Of a DNA stretch of 64,000 bases, positions 24,153-31,898 are shown piece after piece. A program made the position numbers and the translations under genes. This stretch comes from Paraconexibacter algicola (lineage in GTDB: Bacteria > Actinomycetota > Thermoleophilia > Solirubrobacterales > Solirubrobacteraceae): contig NZ_PYYB01000002.1 of the NCBI RefSeq assembly GCF_003044185.1, positions 496,001 to 560,000 of the forward strand, given 5' to 3'. Below the pieces are notes generated by a model, which saw only the letters and a program-made list of their open reading frames with translations, was not told where the DNA came from and made no database searches. The first letter of the stretch is position 1. Each line of letters begins with the position of its first letter.

Positions 24153-25322
24153 ATGCCGCCGCGCACCATCCTCTACACGGGCAAGGGCGGGGTCGGGAAG
24201 ACGTCGGTCGCCGCGGCCACGGCGCGCGCGTGCGCGGCCGCCGGCCGACGCACGATCGTGCTCTCGACCGACCCCGCGCACAGCCTCGCCGACAGCCTCG
24301 GGCAGGACGTCGGCGGCGAGCCGACCCCGGTCGGGCCGCTGCTGGACGCCCAGCAGGTCGGCGCGCAGGAGGAGATGGAGCGCAACTGGGCGGCGGTGCA
24401 GGCCTGGCTCGGGCAGATCCTCGTGGAGCGCGGGGTCGACCGGATCAGCGCCGAGGAGCTGACCGTCCCGCCGGGCCTGGACGAGCTGTTCAGCCTGCTG
24501 GCGCTCAAGCGCCACTACGAGGAGGGCGCCTACGACGTCGTGATCGTGGACTGCGCGCCGACCGGGGAGACGCTGCGCCTGCTGTCGTTCCCCGACGTCG
24601 CCCGATGGTGGCTGGAGAAGGTCTTCCCGCAGCAGTCGCGCCTGATGGACGCCGCCCGGCCGTTCGCGCGCGCCGTCCTGGACGTCGCACTGCCCGGCGA
24701 GGCGGTGATGGAGGACGTCCAGCGGCTGATCCGCAACCTCATCGCGATGAACGAGATCCTCCGCGACCACGAGCACGTCTCGCTGCGGCTGGTCATGAAC
24801 CCGGACCGGATGGTCATCGACGAGGCACGCCGGACGTTCACCTACCTGAACCTCTACGGCTTCCTCACCGACGCGGTCGTCGTCAACCGGGTCTTCCCGC
24901 AGGACGTCGGGGCGTACTTCGGCGCCTGGCGCGACCGCCAGCAGGAGCAGCTCGTCGAGGTGCAGGAGGCCTTCTCCCCCGTTCCGGTGCTGCGCGCCCC
25001 GTACTTCGACCGCGAGGTCGTCGGGCCCGCGATGCTCGACGAGCTCGGCGGGGCGCTGTTCGGCGACCACGCCGCGGACGGCGTGCTGCACGGGTCCGTC
25101 TCGCAGGAGCTGACGGTGCGCCGCGACTCGGCGACGCTGCGGCTCGACCTGCCGTTCGCCGAGAAGGGCGACATCTCGCTGAAGAAGATCGGGCTCGAGC
25201 TGGTGGTGCGCGTCGACGGCCACAAGCGCACCCTCCTGCTGCCGCCGGCGCTCGCGGACTATCGTCCGTCGGGGGCGTCGTTCGCCGACGGCGCCCTGCA
25301 CGTGACGTTCGCCCATGACTGA
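24153..25322 (+). CDS. arsA: ArsA/GET3-family ATPase
   Basis: A 389-aa single-domain ArsA/GET3 ATPase. The deviant Walker A GKGGVGKT is at 10-17, followed by STDPAHSLADSL, DCAPTGETLRLLSFP (switch II) and VMNPDRMVIDEARRTFTYLNLYG. The C terminus carries the small HSP20-like domain often found in these proteins (LRLDLPFAEKGDISLKK). There is no arsR, arsB or arsC nearby, so a role in targeting tail-anchored or membrane proteins is as likely as arsenic export. The 3' end overlaps the following gene by 8 bp. Confidence 0.9.
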   Translation: MPPRTILYTGKGGVGKTSVAAATARACAAAGRRTIVLSTDPAHSLADSLGQDVGGEPTPVGPLLDAQQVGAQEEMERNWAAVQAWLGQILVERGVDRISAEELTVPPGLDELFSLLALKRHYEEGAYDVVIVDCAPTGETLRLLSFPDVARWWLEKVFPQQSRLMDAARPFARAVLDVALPGEAVMEDVQRLIRNLIAMNEILRDHEHVSLRLVMNPDRMVIDEARRTFTYLNLYGFLTDAVVVNRVFPQDVGAYFGAWRDRQQEQLVEVQEAFSPVPVLRAPYFDREVVGPAMLDELGGALFGDHAADGVLHGSVSQELTVRRDSATLRLDLPFAEKGDISLKKIGLELVVRVDGHKRTLLLPPALADYRPSGASFADGALHVTFAHD

Positions 25323-25698
25323 CCGCCCCGACGACGACCCGCTCGACGAGCTCCGCCGCCGCATCCAGGACACCCAGGAGGCGGCCGAGCGCCTCGCGGG
25401 CGAGGCCGCGGACGCGCGGGCGGCGCACGAGCAGGGGCGCACCCCGCCGGCCGGCTGGCGCACCGGCGGCGACCGCGAGGCCCGCGCCGGGGAGCTGCAG
25501 GCGCTCGTCGCCCTGCTGGAGTCGCTGCGCGCGCTCGTCCCCGCGGAGCTGCAGGAGCAGCTCACCGAGGTCGTGCGTCAGGTCCTGCTGCTGGTGCGCG
25601 CCCTGATCGACTGGCTCGTGGAGCGCATGGGTCCGGCGTCGGCGACGCCGCGACCGGCGGGCGCCGGGCCGGACGTGCAGGACATCCCGATCGTCTGA
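25315..25698 (+). CDS. Small helical protein coupled to arsA, 127 aa
   Basis: Unrecognised. An acidic N terminus is followed by a charged helix (LDELRRRIQDTQEAAERLAGEA) and a central helix pair LQALVALLESLRALVPAELQEQLTEV. A hydrophobic amphipathic segment (VRQVLLLVRALIDWLVERM) and a Pro/Ala tail complete it. The 8-bp overlap with arsA implies coupled translation and a partner role for the ATPase. The amphipathic segment could be a membrane or client contact; this is inference. Confidence 0.65.
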   Translation: MTDRPDDDPLDELRRRIQDTQEAAERLAGEAADARAAHEQGRTPPAGWRTGGDREARAGELQALVALLESLRALVPAELQEQLTEVVRQVLLLVRALIDWLVERMGPASATPRPAGAGPDVQDIPIV

Positions 25699-25719
25699 GC
25701 GACGGCCGGCGGTCCCACG

Positions 25720-26367
25720 TCAGGTACGGGGCGCGATCCAGGCGTCGTAGATCATCGCGGCGAACGTCTCGTCGCTCGGCCACGGGAACTTCGGGTCGTC
25801 CTCGATCGTGCAGAGCATCGCGAAGCCGTGCATCGAGGACCAGACGCCGATGCCGAGGGCGGCGGGGTCCCCGGGGCGGCCGAGCCCGGCGGCCTGGCAG
25901 GCGGCGATCGCGCCGACGAGGTCCTCGAAGGCCGCGCTGCCCGAGCTCGACTTGTGCTCCGGGCGCTCGGCGTGCTGGCGCTCGTGCTCGTCGCCGAAGA
26001 TCACGCTGTAGATCGCGGGCTCCTCGCGCGCGAACCGCAGGTAGGCGATGCCGAGGGCCTGCAGGCGCCCGACCGCGTCGTCGGCGGGCACCCGCTCGGC
26101 GGCGTCGTGCAGGGCGGTGCGGAAGCGGACGAAGCCGTGCTCGATCAGCTCGTCGATTAGCGCGGGGAGCGACTCGAAGTGCAGGTAGAGCGCCATCGGC
26201 GAGACGCCGGCGCGCTTGGTGACCTGGCGGATCGAGAGCTTCGCCGCCGTGCCCTGCTCGTGGACGAGCTCGCTCGCGGCGTCGAGCAGGTGCTCGCGCA
26301 GGAGCTCGCCGTCGCCGCGGGCGGCGCGGGGCCGGGCGGCTGCGGTGGGACGGTCGGACGGGGCCAC
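25720..26367 (-). CDS. TetR-family repressor
   Basis: The 215-aa protein has an N-terminal HTH: LLDAASELVHEQGTAAKLSIRQVTKRAGVSPMALYLHF. The C-terminal domain is of the WHG type (YLRFAREEPAIYSVIFGDE). The GTG at 26367 is chosen because TATAGT lies 6 bp before it. It is divergent from an MMPL exporter, with an inverted/direct-repeat operator between them, the standard arrangement for a local repressor of an efflux pump. Confidence 0.93.
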   Translation of the reverse strand: MAPSDRPTAAARPRAARGDGELLREHLLDAASELVHEQGTAAKLSIRQVTKRAGVSPMALYLHFESLPALIDELIEHGFVRFRTALHDAAERVPADDAVGRLQALGIAYLRFAREEPAIYSVIFGDEHERQHAERPEHKSSSGSAAFEDLVGAIAACQAAGLGRPGDPAALGIGVWSSMHGFAMLCTIEDDPKFPWPSDETFAAMIYDAWIAPRT

Positions 26368-26373
26368 GGGTCG

Positions 26374-26431
26374 ACTATACCCGCAACCCGGACAACTTGA
26401 CACCTGTATATCTACGTCTGTATATGTACAG
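26374..26431. promoter_or_regulatory. Divergent promoter with TetR operator
   Basis: On the plus strand TTGACA (26397-26402) and TATATG (26421-26426) form a -35/-10 pair with an 18-bp spacer. The 12-mer CTGTATATCTAC (26404-26415) recurs as CTGTATATGTAC (26418-26429), 14 bp apart, and the second copy extends into an inverted repeat CTGTA-TATG-TACAG (26418-26431). The operator covers the -10. On the minus strand TATAGT (26374-26379) serves the repressor gene. Confidence 0.7.
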
Positions 26432-26465
26432 CCGTCCAGTCGCCCCTCCTCCTTCAAGGACCGCC

Positions 26466-28595
26466 ATGTCACGCCTGCTCGACCTGCTCATCACCCGACC
26501 CCGCCGCGCCCTCGTGGGCGTCTTCCTGCTCATCGCGTTCGCCGGCGCGCTGGGCGGCCCCGTCTTCGGCGCGCTCCAGGACGACGGGGGCTTCGTCGCC
26601 CCCGACGCCGAGTCCGTCGCCGCCGTCGAGCGGATCGAGCGGGCGACGCAGACCGAGGTCTCCCCCTCGGTGATCGTGCTCCAGGAGACCCGAGACCGTG
26701 CCGCGGTCGCCGCCCTGGACCGCGAGCTGCGCACCGTGCCCGGCGTCGCCGCCGTCAGCTCGTTCGCCACCTCCGGCGACCGCGCGCTCCTCTCCCGCGA
26801 CGGCGGCACCGCCGCGCACGCGGTGCTGCTGCGCGCCGACGCCGACGACGACCTCGTCGTCTCCACGCTCGAGTCCCGCTTCGGGGACCGCGAGGGCGTG
26901 CTGCTCGGCGGCAGCCTCGTCGCCCAGACGCAGATGGGCGACCAGATCTCCGAGGACCTCGGCCGCGCCGAGACGATCGCCTTCCCGATCCTCGTCCTCC
27001 TCTCGCTGCTGTTCTTCCGCGGCCGTCGCGCCGCCGTCATGCCGCTCGTCGTCGGCATCGCCACCGTGCTCTCGACGTTCCTCGTGCTGCGGCTCGTCAA
27101 CGCGGCGACCGAGCTGTCGATCTTCGCCCTCAACCTCGTCATCGGCCTCGGGCTCGGCCTGGCGATCGACTACACCCTGCTGCTGCTCACCCGCTACCGC
27201 GAGGAGCTCGCCGAGCACGGTCCCGGCCGGGCCGCGATCGCCGCGACGCTCGCGACCGCCGGCCGCACCGTCGCGTTCAGCGCCGCCACCGTGGCGATCG
27301 CCCTCGCCGCGCTGATCGTGTTCCCGCTGAACTTCCTGCAGTCGATGGGCATCGGCGGCGCCGCCGTCGCGATCGTCGCCGCCGTGCTCTCCCTGCTCGT
27401 CACCCCGGTCTTCCTCGCGCTGTGGGGCGAGAAGCTCGCCGTGCGCGACACCGGCGAGGAGGCCGCCACCCGCTGGTACCGCATCTCCCACGGGGTCATG
27501 CGCCGCCCCGGGCTGGTCGCGCTCGCCACGGCCGCGGTCATGGTCGTCCTGACCCTCCCGTCGCTCGGTGCGCAGTGGGCGCCGGTCGACCAGACCAGCG
27601 TCCCGACGTCGCTCAGCTCCCGGCAGGTCGCCGACACGCTGCAGCGCGACTTCACCGCCACCGACAACGACCCGATCACCGTCGCGATCGGCGGCACCGA
27701 CCGCCAGGCCGTCGGGGCGCTGGCCCGCACCGTCGCCGACCTGCCCGGCGTCGTCCGCGCGCAGGCCCCGGTGCAGCTGGCGCCCGACACCTGGCAGCTG
27801 ACGGTCACCGCCCGTGACGGCCGCGCCAGCGACACCGCGCAGCAGGTCGTGCGCGAGATCCGCGAGCTGCCGACCGCGCTGGAGGTGCAGGTCGGTGGCG
27901 TCGCCGCCGAGTTCCTGGACCAGCAGGCCTCGATCGGCGACCGGCTGCCGCTCGCGCTCGGCATCCTCGCCGTCCTGACGTTCGTCGTGCTGTGGCTGAT
28001 GACCGGCTCGGTGATTCTGCCGCTGAAGGCGCTGGTGATGAACGCGCTGACCGTCGGCACGACCCTCGGCGTCCTCGCCTGGATCTTCCAGGACGGTCGC
28101 CTGGAGGGCCTGCTGGGCTACACGAGCAACGGCGGGATCGAGGCCACCGACTTCGTCGTGACCGCGACGCTCGTGTTCGCCCTCTCCACCGACTACGGCG
28201 TGTTCCTGCTCGGCCGCATCAAGGAGCTGCGCGACCGGGCGCTGGCCTCCGGCGAGCCGGTGGACGAGCGCGAGGTCGTCGCGATGGGCGTCGCGCGGAC
28301 CGGTGCCGTCGTCACCGCCGCGGCGATCCTCCTCGCCGTCGCGATCGGCGCGTTCAGCACCTCCTCGGTGCTGTTCATCAAGCAGATCGGCGTCGGGGCC
28401 GCGGTCGGCGTGCTCGTCGACGCGTTCATCGTCCGCACCCTGCTCGTGCCGTCGCTGATGGCGCTGCTGGGCCGCTGGAACTGGTGGTCGCCCGCCCCGC
28501 TCGCGCGCCTGCACGAGCGGATCGGGTTCTCCGAGGAGGGCCCGGCGCGCAGCGCCGTCCGGCCCACCGCGACGCCGAGCCCGACGAACGCCTAG
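26466..28595 (+). CDS. MMPL-family RND exporter
   Basis: A 709-aa MMPL transporter with two halves, each a membrane helix, an extracytoplasmic domain and five helices. The first half has NLVIGLGLGLAIDYTLLLLTRYREEL, the second ATLVFALSTDYGVFLLGRIKELRD; the DY pairs in the middle helices are the proton-relay residues of MmpL3-like proteins. The ATG at 26466 has an AAGGA ribosome site 6 bp upstream. Divergent TetR control suggests induction by a lipid, drug or detergent-like ligand. It meets the CocE-like gene end to end with a 4-bp overlap. Confidence 0.93.
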   Translation: MSRLLDLLITRPRRALVGVFLLIAFAGALGGPVFGALQDDGGFVAPDAESVAAVERIERATQTEVSPSVIVLQETRDRAAVAALDRELRTVPGVAAVSSFATSGDRALLSRDGGTAAHAVLLRADADDDLVVSTLESRFGDREGVLLGGSLVAQTQMGDQISEDLGRAETIAFPILVLLSLLFFRGRRAAVMPLVVGIATVLSTFLVLRLVNAATELSIFALNLVIGLGLGLAIDYTLLLLTRYREELAEHGPGRAAIAATLATAGRTVAFSAATVAIALAALIVFPLNFLQSMGIGGAAVAIVAAVLSLLVTPVFLALWGEKLAVRDTGEEAATRWYRISHGVMRRPGLVALATAAVMVVLTLPSLGAQWAPVDQTSVPTSLSSRQVADTLQRDFTATDNDPITVAIGGTDRQAVGALARTVADLPGVVRAQAPVQLAPDTWQLTVTARDGRASDTAQQVVREIRELPTALEVQVGGVAAEFLDQQASIGDRLPLALGILAVLTFVVLWLMTGSVILPLKALVMNALTVGTTLGVLAWIFQDGRLEGLLGYTSNGGIEATDFVVTATLVFALSTDYGVFLLGRIKELRDRALASGEPVDEREVVAMGVARTGAVVTAAAILLAVAIGAFSTSSVLFIKQIGVGAAVGVLVDAFIVRTLLVPSLMALLGRWNWWSPAPLARLHERIGFSEEGPARSAVRPTATPSPTNA

Positions 28596-30658
28596 CGGCG
28601 CGCGCAGAGACGGTAGGTCCCCGTGCGGGTGATCGTCCGGTCCCGGGAGGTGCGCAGGCGCACCCGGACCCGGACGGTCCCGCGTGGGAGACCCGCCAGG
28701 ACGACCGTCGCGCGCAGCGACCGGCCGCGACGGACCGCGCGCCGCCGCCCGTCGACGGTCGTCTCGACCCGCGTGATCCGCTCGCCGCGGCGCAGCGGCA
28801 CGCGGAACGTGACGGTCCGGCGGCTCGTGCAGGTCCGCGCCGCCGCCCGCTCGGCCTCCAGGCCGGTCGGCAGGCCCCGGTCCCCCTCGACGGGGAGCAC
28901 GAGCGTCCCCGGTGTGGTCGCGTCGGTGAGGACGCGGACCGCCATCGGGACGGTCCCGCCACGGTAGGCGGCGTCGCCGCCGGCGAGCACGAGGCGGATC
29001 GTGTGGCCGCGCCGGTAGCGGTGCACGACCCCCGGCAGCTCGATCTCGACCGGCTGCGACGGGTCCGCGATCCGCACCGGGGAGATGAGGCGGTGGGTGA
29101 GCTCGACGGTGCCGTCGGGCGCGACGTCGTAGAGCTTGGCGAACAGGACCGGCATGAACGCCGGGTCGGCGGAGCGCGGGGCCTGCACGCGCACGGTCAG
29201 CCGCGGGACGCCGACCGAGGTGACGTCGTCCGGTAGCGGCGCGGTCGACCACGCCGCGAAGGTCCCGTCGAGGTCGCGGACCGGCGGCGACTGGGTGAGC
29301 GCGCTGAGCTCGGTGAAGCTCGTCGGCAGGCTCGCCACGGTGGTCGTGAAGGCGGCGGCCCCGGCCCGCACCGGCTCGCCGTCGGGCACGAGCGCGTCCG
29401 TGCCGCTGAGCCGCAGCGTGCGCGTGGCGCCGACCGGATAGGCGGGCGCGGCGGCGTAGGCGGCGCCCGCGTCGCCCTCGTAGTCGACCCAGTCGCGGAA
29501 GAACTGGAAGTCCTGCGGCGGCCGGGGACCGCGGTCCTTCAGGTAGTGCTCGAACCAGGCCAGCGACTGCCGCGTCTCGTAGCCGCGCTCGGGCTCGGCG
29601 GGGTCGATCTCCCCCGGGGCGGCGCCGCCGCTGTGGCCCCAGCGGTGCCAGAACAGGCGCACCGGCACGCCGCGCGCCCGGAGCCCGCGGTAGGTCGCCA
29701 GCGACTCCTGGAGGTTGAAGAGGGTGTCGGCCTGGCCCTGCTGCAGGAACGTCGGGATGCGGACGCGGTCGAGGTACGTGGCGACCGAGGCGTGTCGCGC
29801 GAACGCGACGGTCGCCGGGCTGGGGTGGCCGGTGGCGTCCATCTCGAGCTTCGCGCGGCAGGCCTGGTCGGCGAAGTTCGGGCACGGCAGCAGCCGGGCC
29901 GGATCGTCGAGCGCGTACTCGACGCCGCGCAGGAGGCCGACCGAGAAGAACAGCGTGGTCCAGAGCGTCTTGTGGACGCCCGGCGTCGCGGCGCTCACGC
30001 CCTCGGTGAGGCTCGTGTTGTTCGGGGCCAGCGCGTAGGAGAGGTCGTTCCAGGTGATCTGCGGGACGATCGTGTCCAGCCGCGGGTCGACGCCCGCGAC
30101 GGCGAACTGCACCTGCCCGCCGTAGGAGCCGCCGATCATCCCGACGCGCGGGTCGTGCTCGTGCGGCCGGCCGTCGCTGCCGCGCGTGTCGCGGCGCACG
30201 ACGTCGATGCGGGTCCCGTCGGTCGCGGCGCTGCCGCCGCCGAGGAAGGTGATGAGCTGCTGGCCCGCGCGCCCGTCGAAGTCCGGATCGTCCAGCGTGA
30301 TGCGGCAGCGGGAGCCGCCGAAGCCCAGGCCGGAGTAGGACAGCACGACGTAGCCGCGGCGGGCGAACGCGCGTGCCGCCGGCGCCTGATCGTCCTTGGA
30401 CCCGCCGAAGCCGTTCGTGGTGAGGATCGCCGGGGCCGGGGTCGCCGCGGTCGCCGACCGGGGCACGTAGAGGTCCCCGACGACCTCGCAGCGCTGGTCC
30501 CGCTGGGGGCCGACGCGGGTGTCGAAGCGCAGCGTCTTGACCGTGAACGGCTCGTCCTGCGCGCAGGCGGGGGCGGGCGCGCAGGCGGCGACGAGCGCGG
30601 CCGACAGCAGCGACAGGGCCGCGCGGCGCGGTGCAGGACGGGACCAGGGGGTGCGCAT
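28592..30658 (-). CDS. Secreted CocE/NonD (S15-like) hydrolase
   Basis: A 688-aa exported hydrolase of the X-Pro dipeptidyl-peptidase/cocaine-esterase type. The N terminus is a signal with VAAC at Cys 26, possibly a lipobox. The alpha/beta core has TNGFGGSKDD, the nucleophile in GMIGGSYGGQ (Ser 178), QGQADTLF with the Asp and HRWGHSGG with the His. The jelly-roll domain follows (PRLTVRVQAP, RRGHTIRLVLAGGD). The final 80 residues are an extra Arg-rich beta module shared with two other secreted enzymes here. TAGCGT lies 8 bp before the ATG. Confidence 0.85.
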   Translation of the reverse strand: MRTPWSRPAPRRAALSLLSAALVAACAPAPACAQDEPFTVKTLRFDTRVGPQRDQRCEVVGDLYVPRSATAATPAPAILTTNGFGGSKDDQAPAARAFARRGYVVLSYSGLGFGGSRCRITLDDPDFDGRAGQQLITFLGGGSAATDGTRIDVVRRDTRGSDGRPHEHDPRVGMIGGSYGGQVQFAVAGVDPRLDTIVPQITWNDLSYALAPNNTSLTEGVSAATPGVHKTLWTTLFFSVGLLRGVEYALDDPARLLPCPNFADQACRAKLEMDATGHPSPATVAFARHASVATYLDRVRIPTFLQQGQADTLFNLQESLATYRGLRARGVPVRLFWHRWGHSGGAAPGEIDPAEPERGYETRQSLAWFEHYLKDRGPRPPQDFQFFRDWVDYEGDAGAAYAAAPAYPVGATRTLRLSGTDALVPDGEPVRAGAAAFTTTVASLPTSFTELSALTQSPPVRDLDGTFAAWSTAPLPDDVTSVGVPRLTVRVQAPRSADPAFMPVLFAKLYDVAPDGTVELTHRLISPVRIADPSQPVEIELPGVVHRYRRGHTIRLVLAGGDAAYRGGTVPMAVRVLTDATTPGTLVLPVEGDRGLPTGLEAERAAARTCTSRRTVTFRVPLRRGERITRVETTVDGRRRAVRRGRSLRATVVLAGLPRGTVRVRVRLRTSRDRTITRTGTYRLCARR

Positions 30659-30664
30659 GGTGGT

Positions 30665-30678
30665 GAACGCTAACGTTC
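30665..30678. promoter_or_regulatory. Inverted repeat over TAGCGT box
   Basis: GAACG-CTAA-CGTTC forms an inverted repeat directly upstream of the CocE-like gene. It overlaps that gene's minus-strand TAGCGT box (30667-30672), which ends 8 bp before the ATG. It is a candidate operator. Confidence 0.35.
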
Positions 30679-30749
30679 AGACGGGGTGCCCGTGCGGGCG
30701 ACGTCGCGCACCGCTGCAACGACGCGTTCGTGCCGCCGAGGCCCCGCGC

Positions 30750-30755
30750 TACGAT
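30750..30755 (+). promoter_or_regulatory. TACGAT -10-like box
   Basis: TACGAT ends 6 bp before the GTG at 30762, supporting a leaderless start for the two-gene unit 30762-31857. Confidence 0.45.
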
Positions 30756-30761
30756 CGAGCC

Positions 30762-30992
30762 GTGTCCGCCGCGCCCGCAGATCGCCTCCGCACCCTGCTG
30801 CTGCGCGCCGACAACCTGCTGAAGAACACGCCCGACGCCACCGTCGCCGACGACCGGGCCGAGCGCGCCCGCGAGGCGCTGCTCGAGGCCCGCGAGGTCG
30901 CCCGCGACCCGTCCGTCGACGACCGCGTGCGCGACCTCGTCGAGCGGCGGCTCGCCGCCCTGTCCGCCCTGACCGCCGACGCCGATGGCTGA
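30762..30992 (+). CDS. Small helical protein, 76 aa
   Basis: Unrecognised. It is a short soluble protein rich in Ala, Arg and Asp, predicted to be almost all helix: DRLRTLLLRADNLLKNT, RAERAREALLEAREVA and RVRDLVERRLAALSAL. The spacing of three helices suggests a small bundle. The GTG start has a TACGAT box 6 bp upstream, and the end overlaps the next gene by 8 bp, so both are translated together. Confidence 0.65.
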   Translation: MSAAPADRLRTLLLRADNLLKNTPDATVADDRAERAREALLEAREVARDPSVDDRVRDLVERRLAALSALTADADG

Positions 30993-31857
30993 GCCGGGAC
31001 CCGCCAGGACGTCGGGCGCCGGCGGGGCGGCACAGCGCGCCGGGCGCTTCGCCGCCGGGCTCGCCGGGCGGATCGCGCGGTCGTTCGCGCAGCTCGAGCC
31101 CGCGCAGCGCCTGGCGGTCTACGGCGCGCTCGCGATGGTCGTGACGATGTTCCTGCCCTGGTACTCGAAGTCGGTCACCGCGATCGTCACGCAGGGCCGC
31201 GACCAGGCGCTGGCCAAGAGCACCGACACGCTCTCGGCGTGGACCGCGTTCTCGTTCGTCGAGGCGGCGACGCTGCTGGTGGCGGGCTCGGTGCTGCTGC
31301 TGCTCTTCCGCCGCGGCGAGGGCCGCGCCTTCCACCTGCCCGGCGGCGACGGGACCGTCATCGCGGCCGCGGGCGGCTGGGCGGCGTTCCTCATCTTCTA
31401 CCGGCTGCTCGACCAGCCCGACGAGGAGACGACGCGCACGCTCGTCACGACCTACGGGCTGCGCTGGGGCATCTTCCTGGCGCTGGGCGCCGCGATCTTC
31501 CTCGCCTCCGCGGGCGTCCGGCTGCGTGCCGCGCGCGTGCTCGAGCCGCCGCTGCCCGCCGCGGTGCGCACGCCGCGACGCCCGGTGCCGCCGGTGATCG
31601 ACGCCGACCCCGTGCCCGCCGCGGCCCCCGCGCCCGCCCCGGCCGCGCCGCCTGCGGCACCGGTGGCGGAGGACCCACCGACCGGGGCCACCCGCGTGGA
31701 CAGCTCGCTGCAGCCGACGCGGGTCGCCCCCGACGGGCGGCCGCGCGCCCGTGCCACGGCACCCGCCCCGCCCGCGCGCCCGCCCGCCGCCCGCCGCGAT
31801 CCCGCCGATCCGGGCGACGCCGGCGGTCAGCTGAGCTTCGACGAGCGCGAGATGTGA
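30985..31857 (+). CDS. Four-helix membrane protein with Pro/Ala-rich tail
   Basis: A 290-aa protein with four predicted membrane helices: about 43-60 (LAVYGALAMVVTMFLPW), 93-112 (AATLLVAGSVLLLLF), 125-142 (VIAAAGGWAAFLIFYRLL) and 158-178 (WGIFLALGAAIFLASAGV). About 110 residues of Pro/Ala/Arg-rich disordered tail follow, ending GQLSFDEREM. The motif FLPWY in the first helix is common in uncharacterised actinobacterial membrane proteins. No function assigned. Confidence 0.7.
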   Translation: MAEPGPARTSGAGGAAQRAGRFAAGLAGRIARSFAQLEPAQRLAVYGALAMVVTMFLPWYSKSVTAIVTQGRDQALAKSTDTLSAWTAFSFVEAATLLVAGSVLLLLFRRGEGRAFHLPGGDGTVIAAAGGWAAFLIFYRLLDQPDEETTRTLVTTYGLRWGIFLALGAAIFLASAGVRLRAARVLEPPLPAAVRTPRRPVPPVIDADPVPAAAPAPAPAAPPAAPVAEDPPTGATRVDSSLQPTRVAPDGRPRARATAPAPPARPPAARRDPADPGDAGGQLSFDEREM

Positions 31858-31886
31858 GCGGCGGCGCCCGCCGGCCCGCGGGCGCC

Positions 31887-31892
31887 TATCGT
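31887..31892 (+). promoter_or_regulatory. TATCGT -10-like box
   Basis: TATCGT ends 6 bp before the ATG of the trypsin-like protease gene. Confidence 0.45.
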
Positions 31893-31898
31893 GCAGGC

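Noticed and set aside
24153-25322. Arsenic-resistance operon
   Set aside because: Only an ArsA-type ATPase is present; no arsR, arsB/acr3, arsC or arsD nearby.
26469-30719. Antisense frame of over 1400 codons across the MMPL and CocE genes
   Set aside because: It follows the third-position GC pattern of the real genes and shows only repetitive Arg/Gly/Asp sequence.
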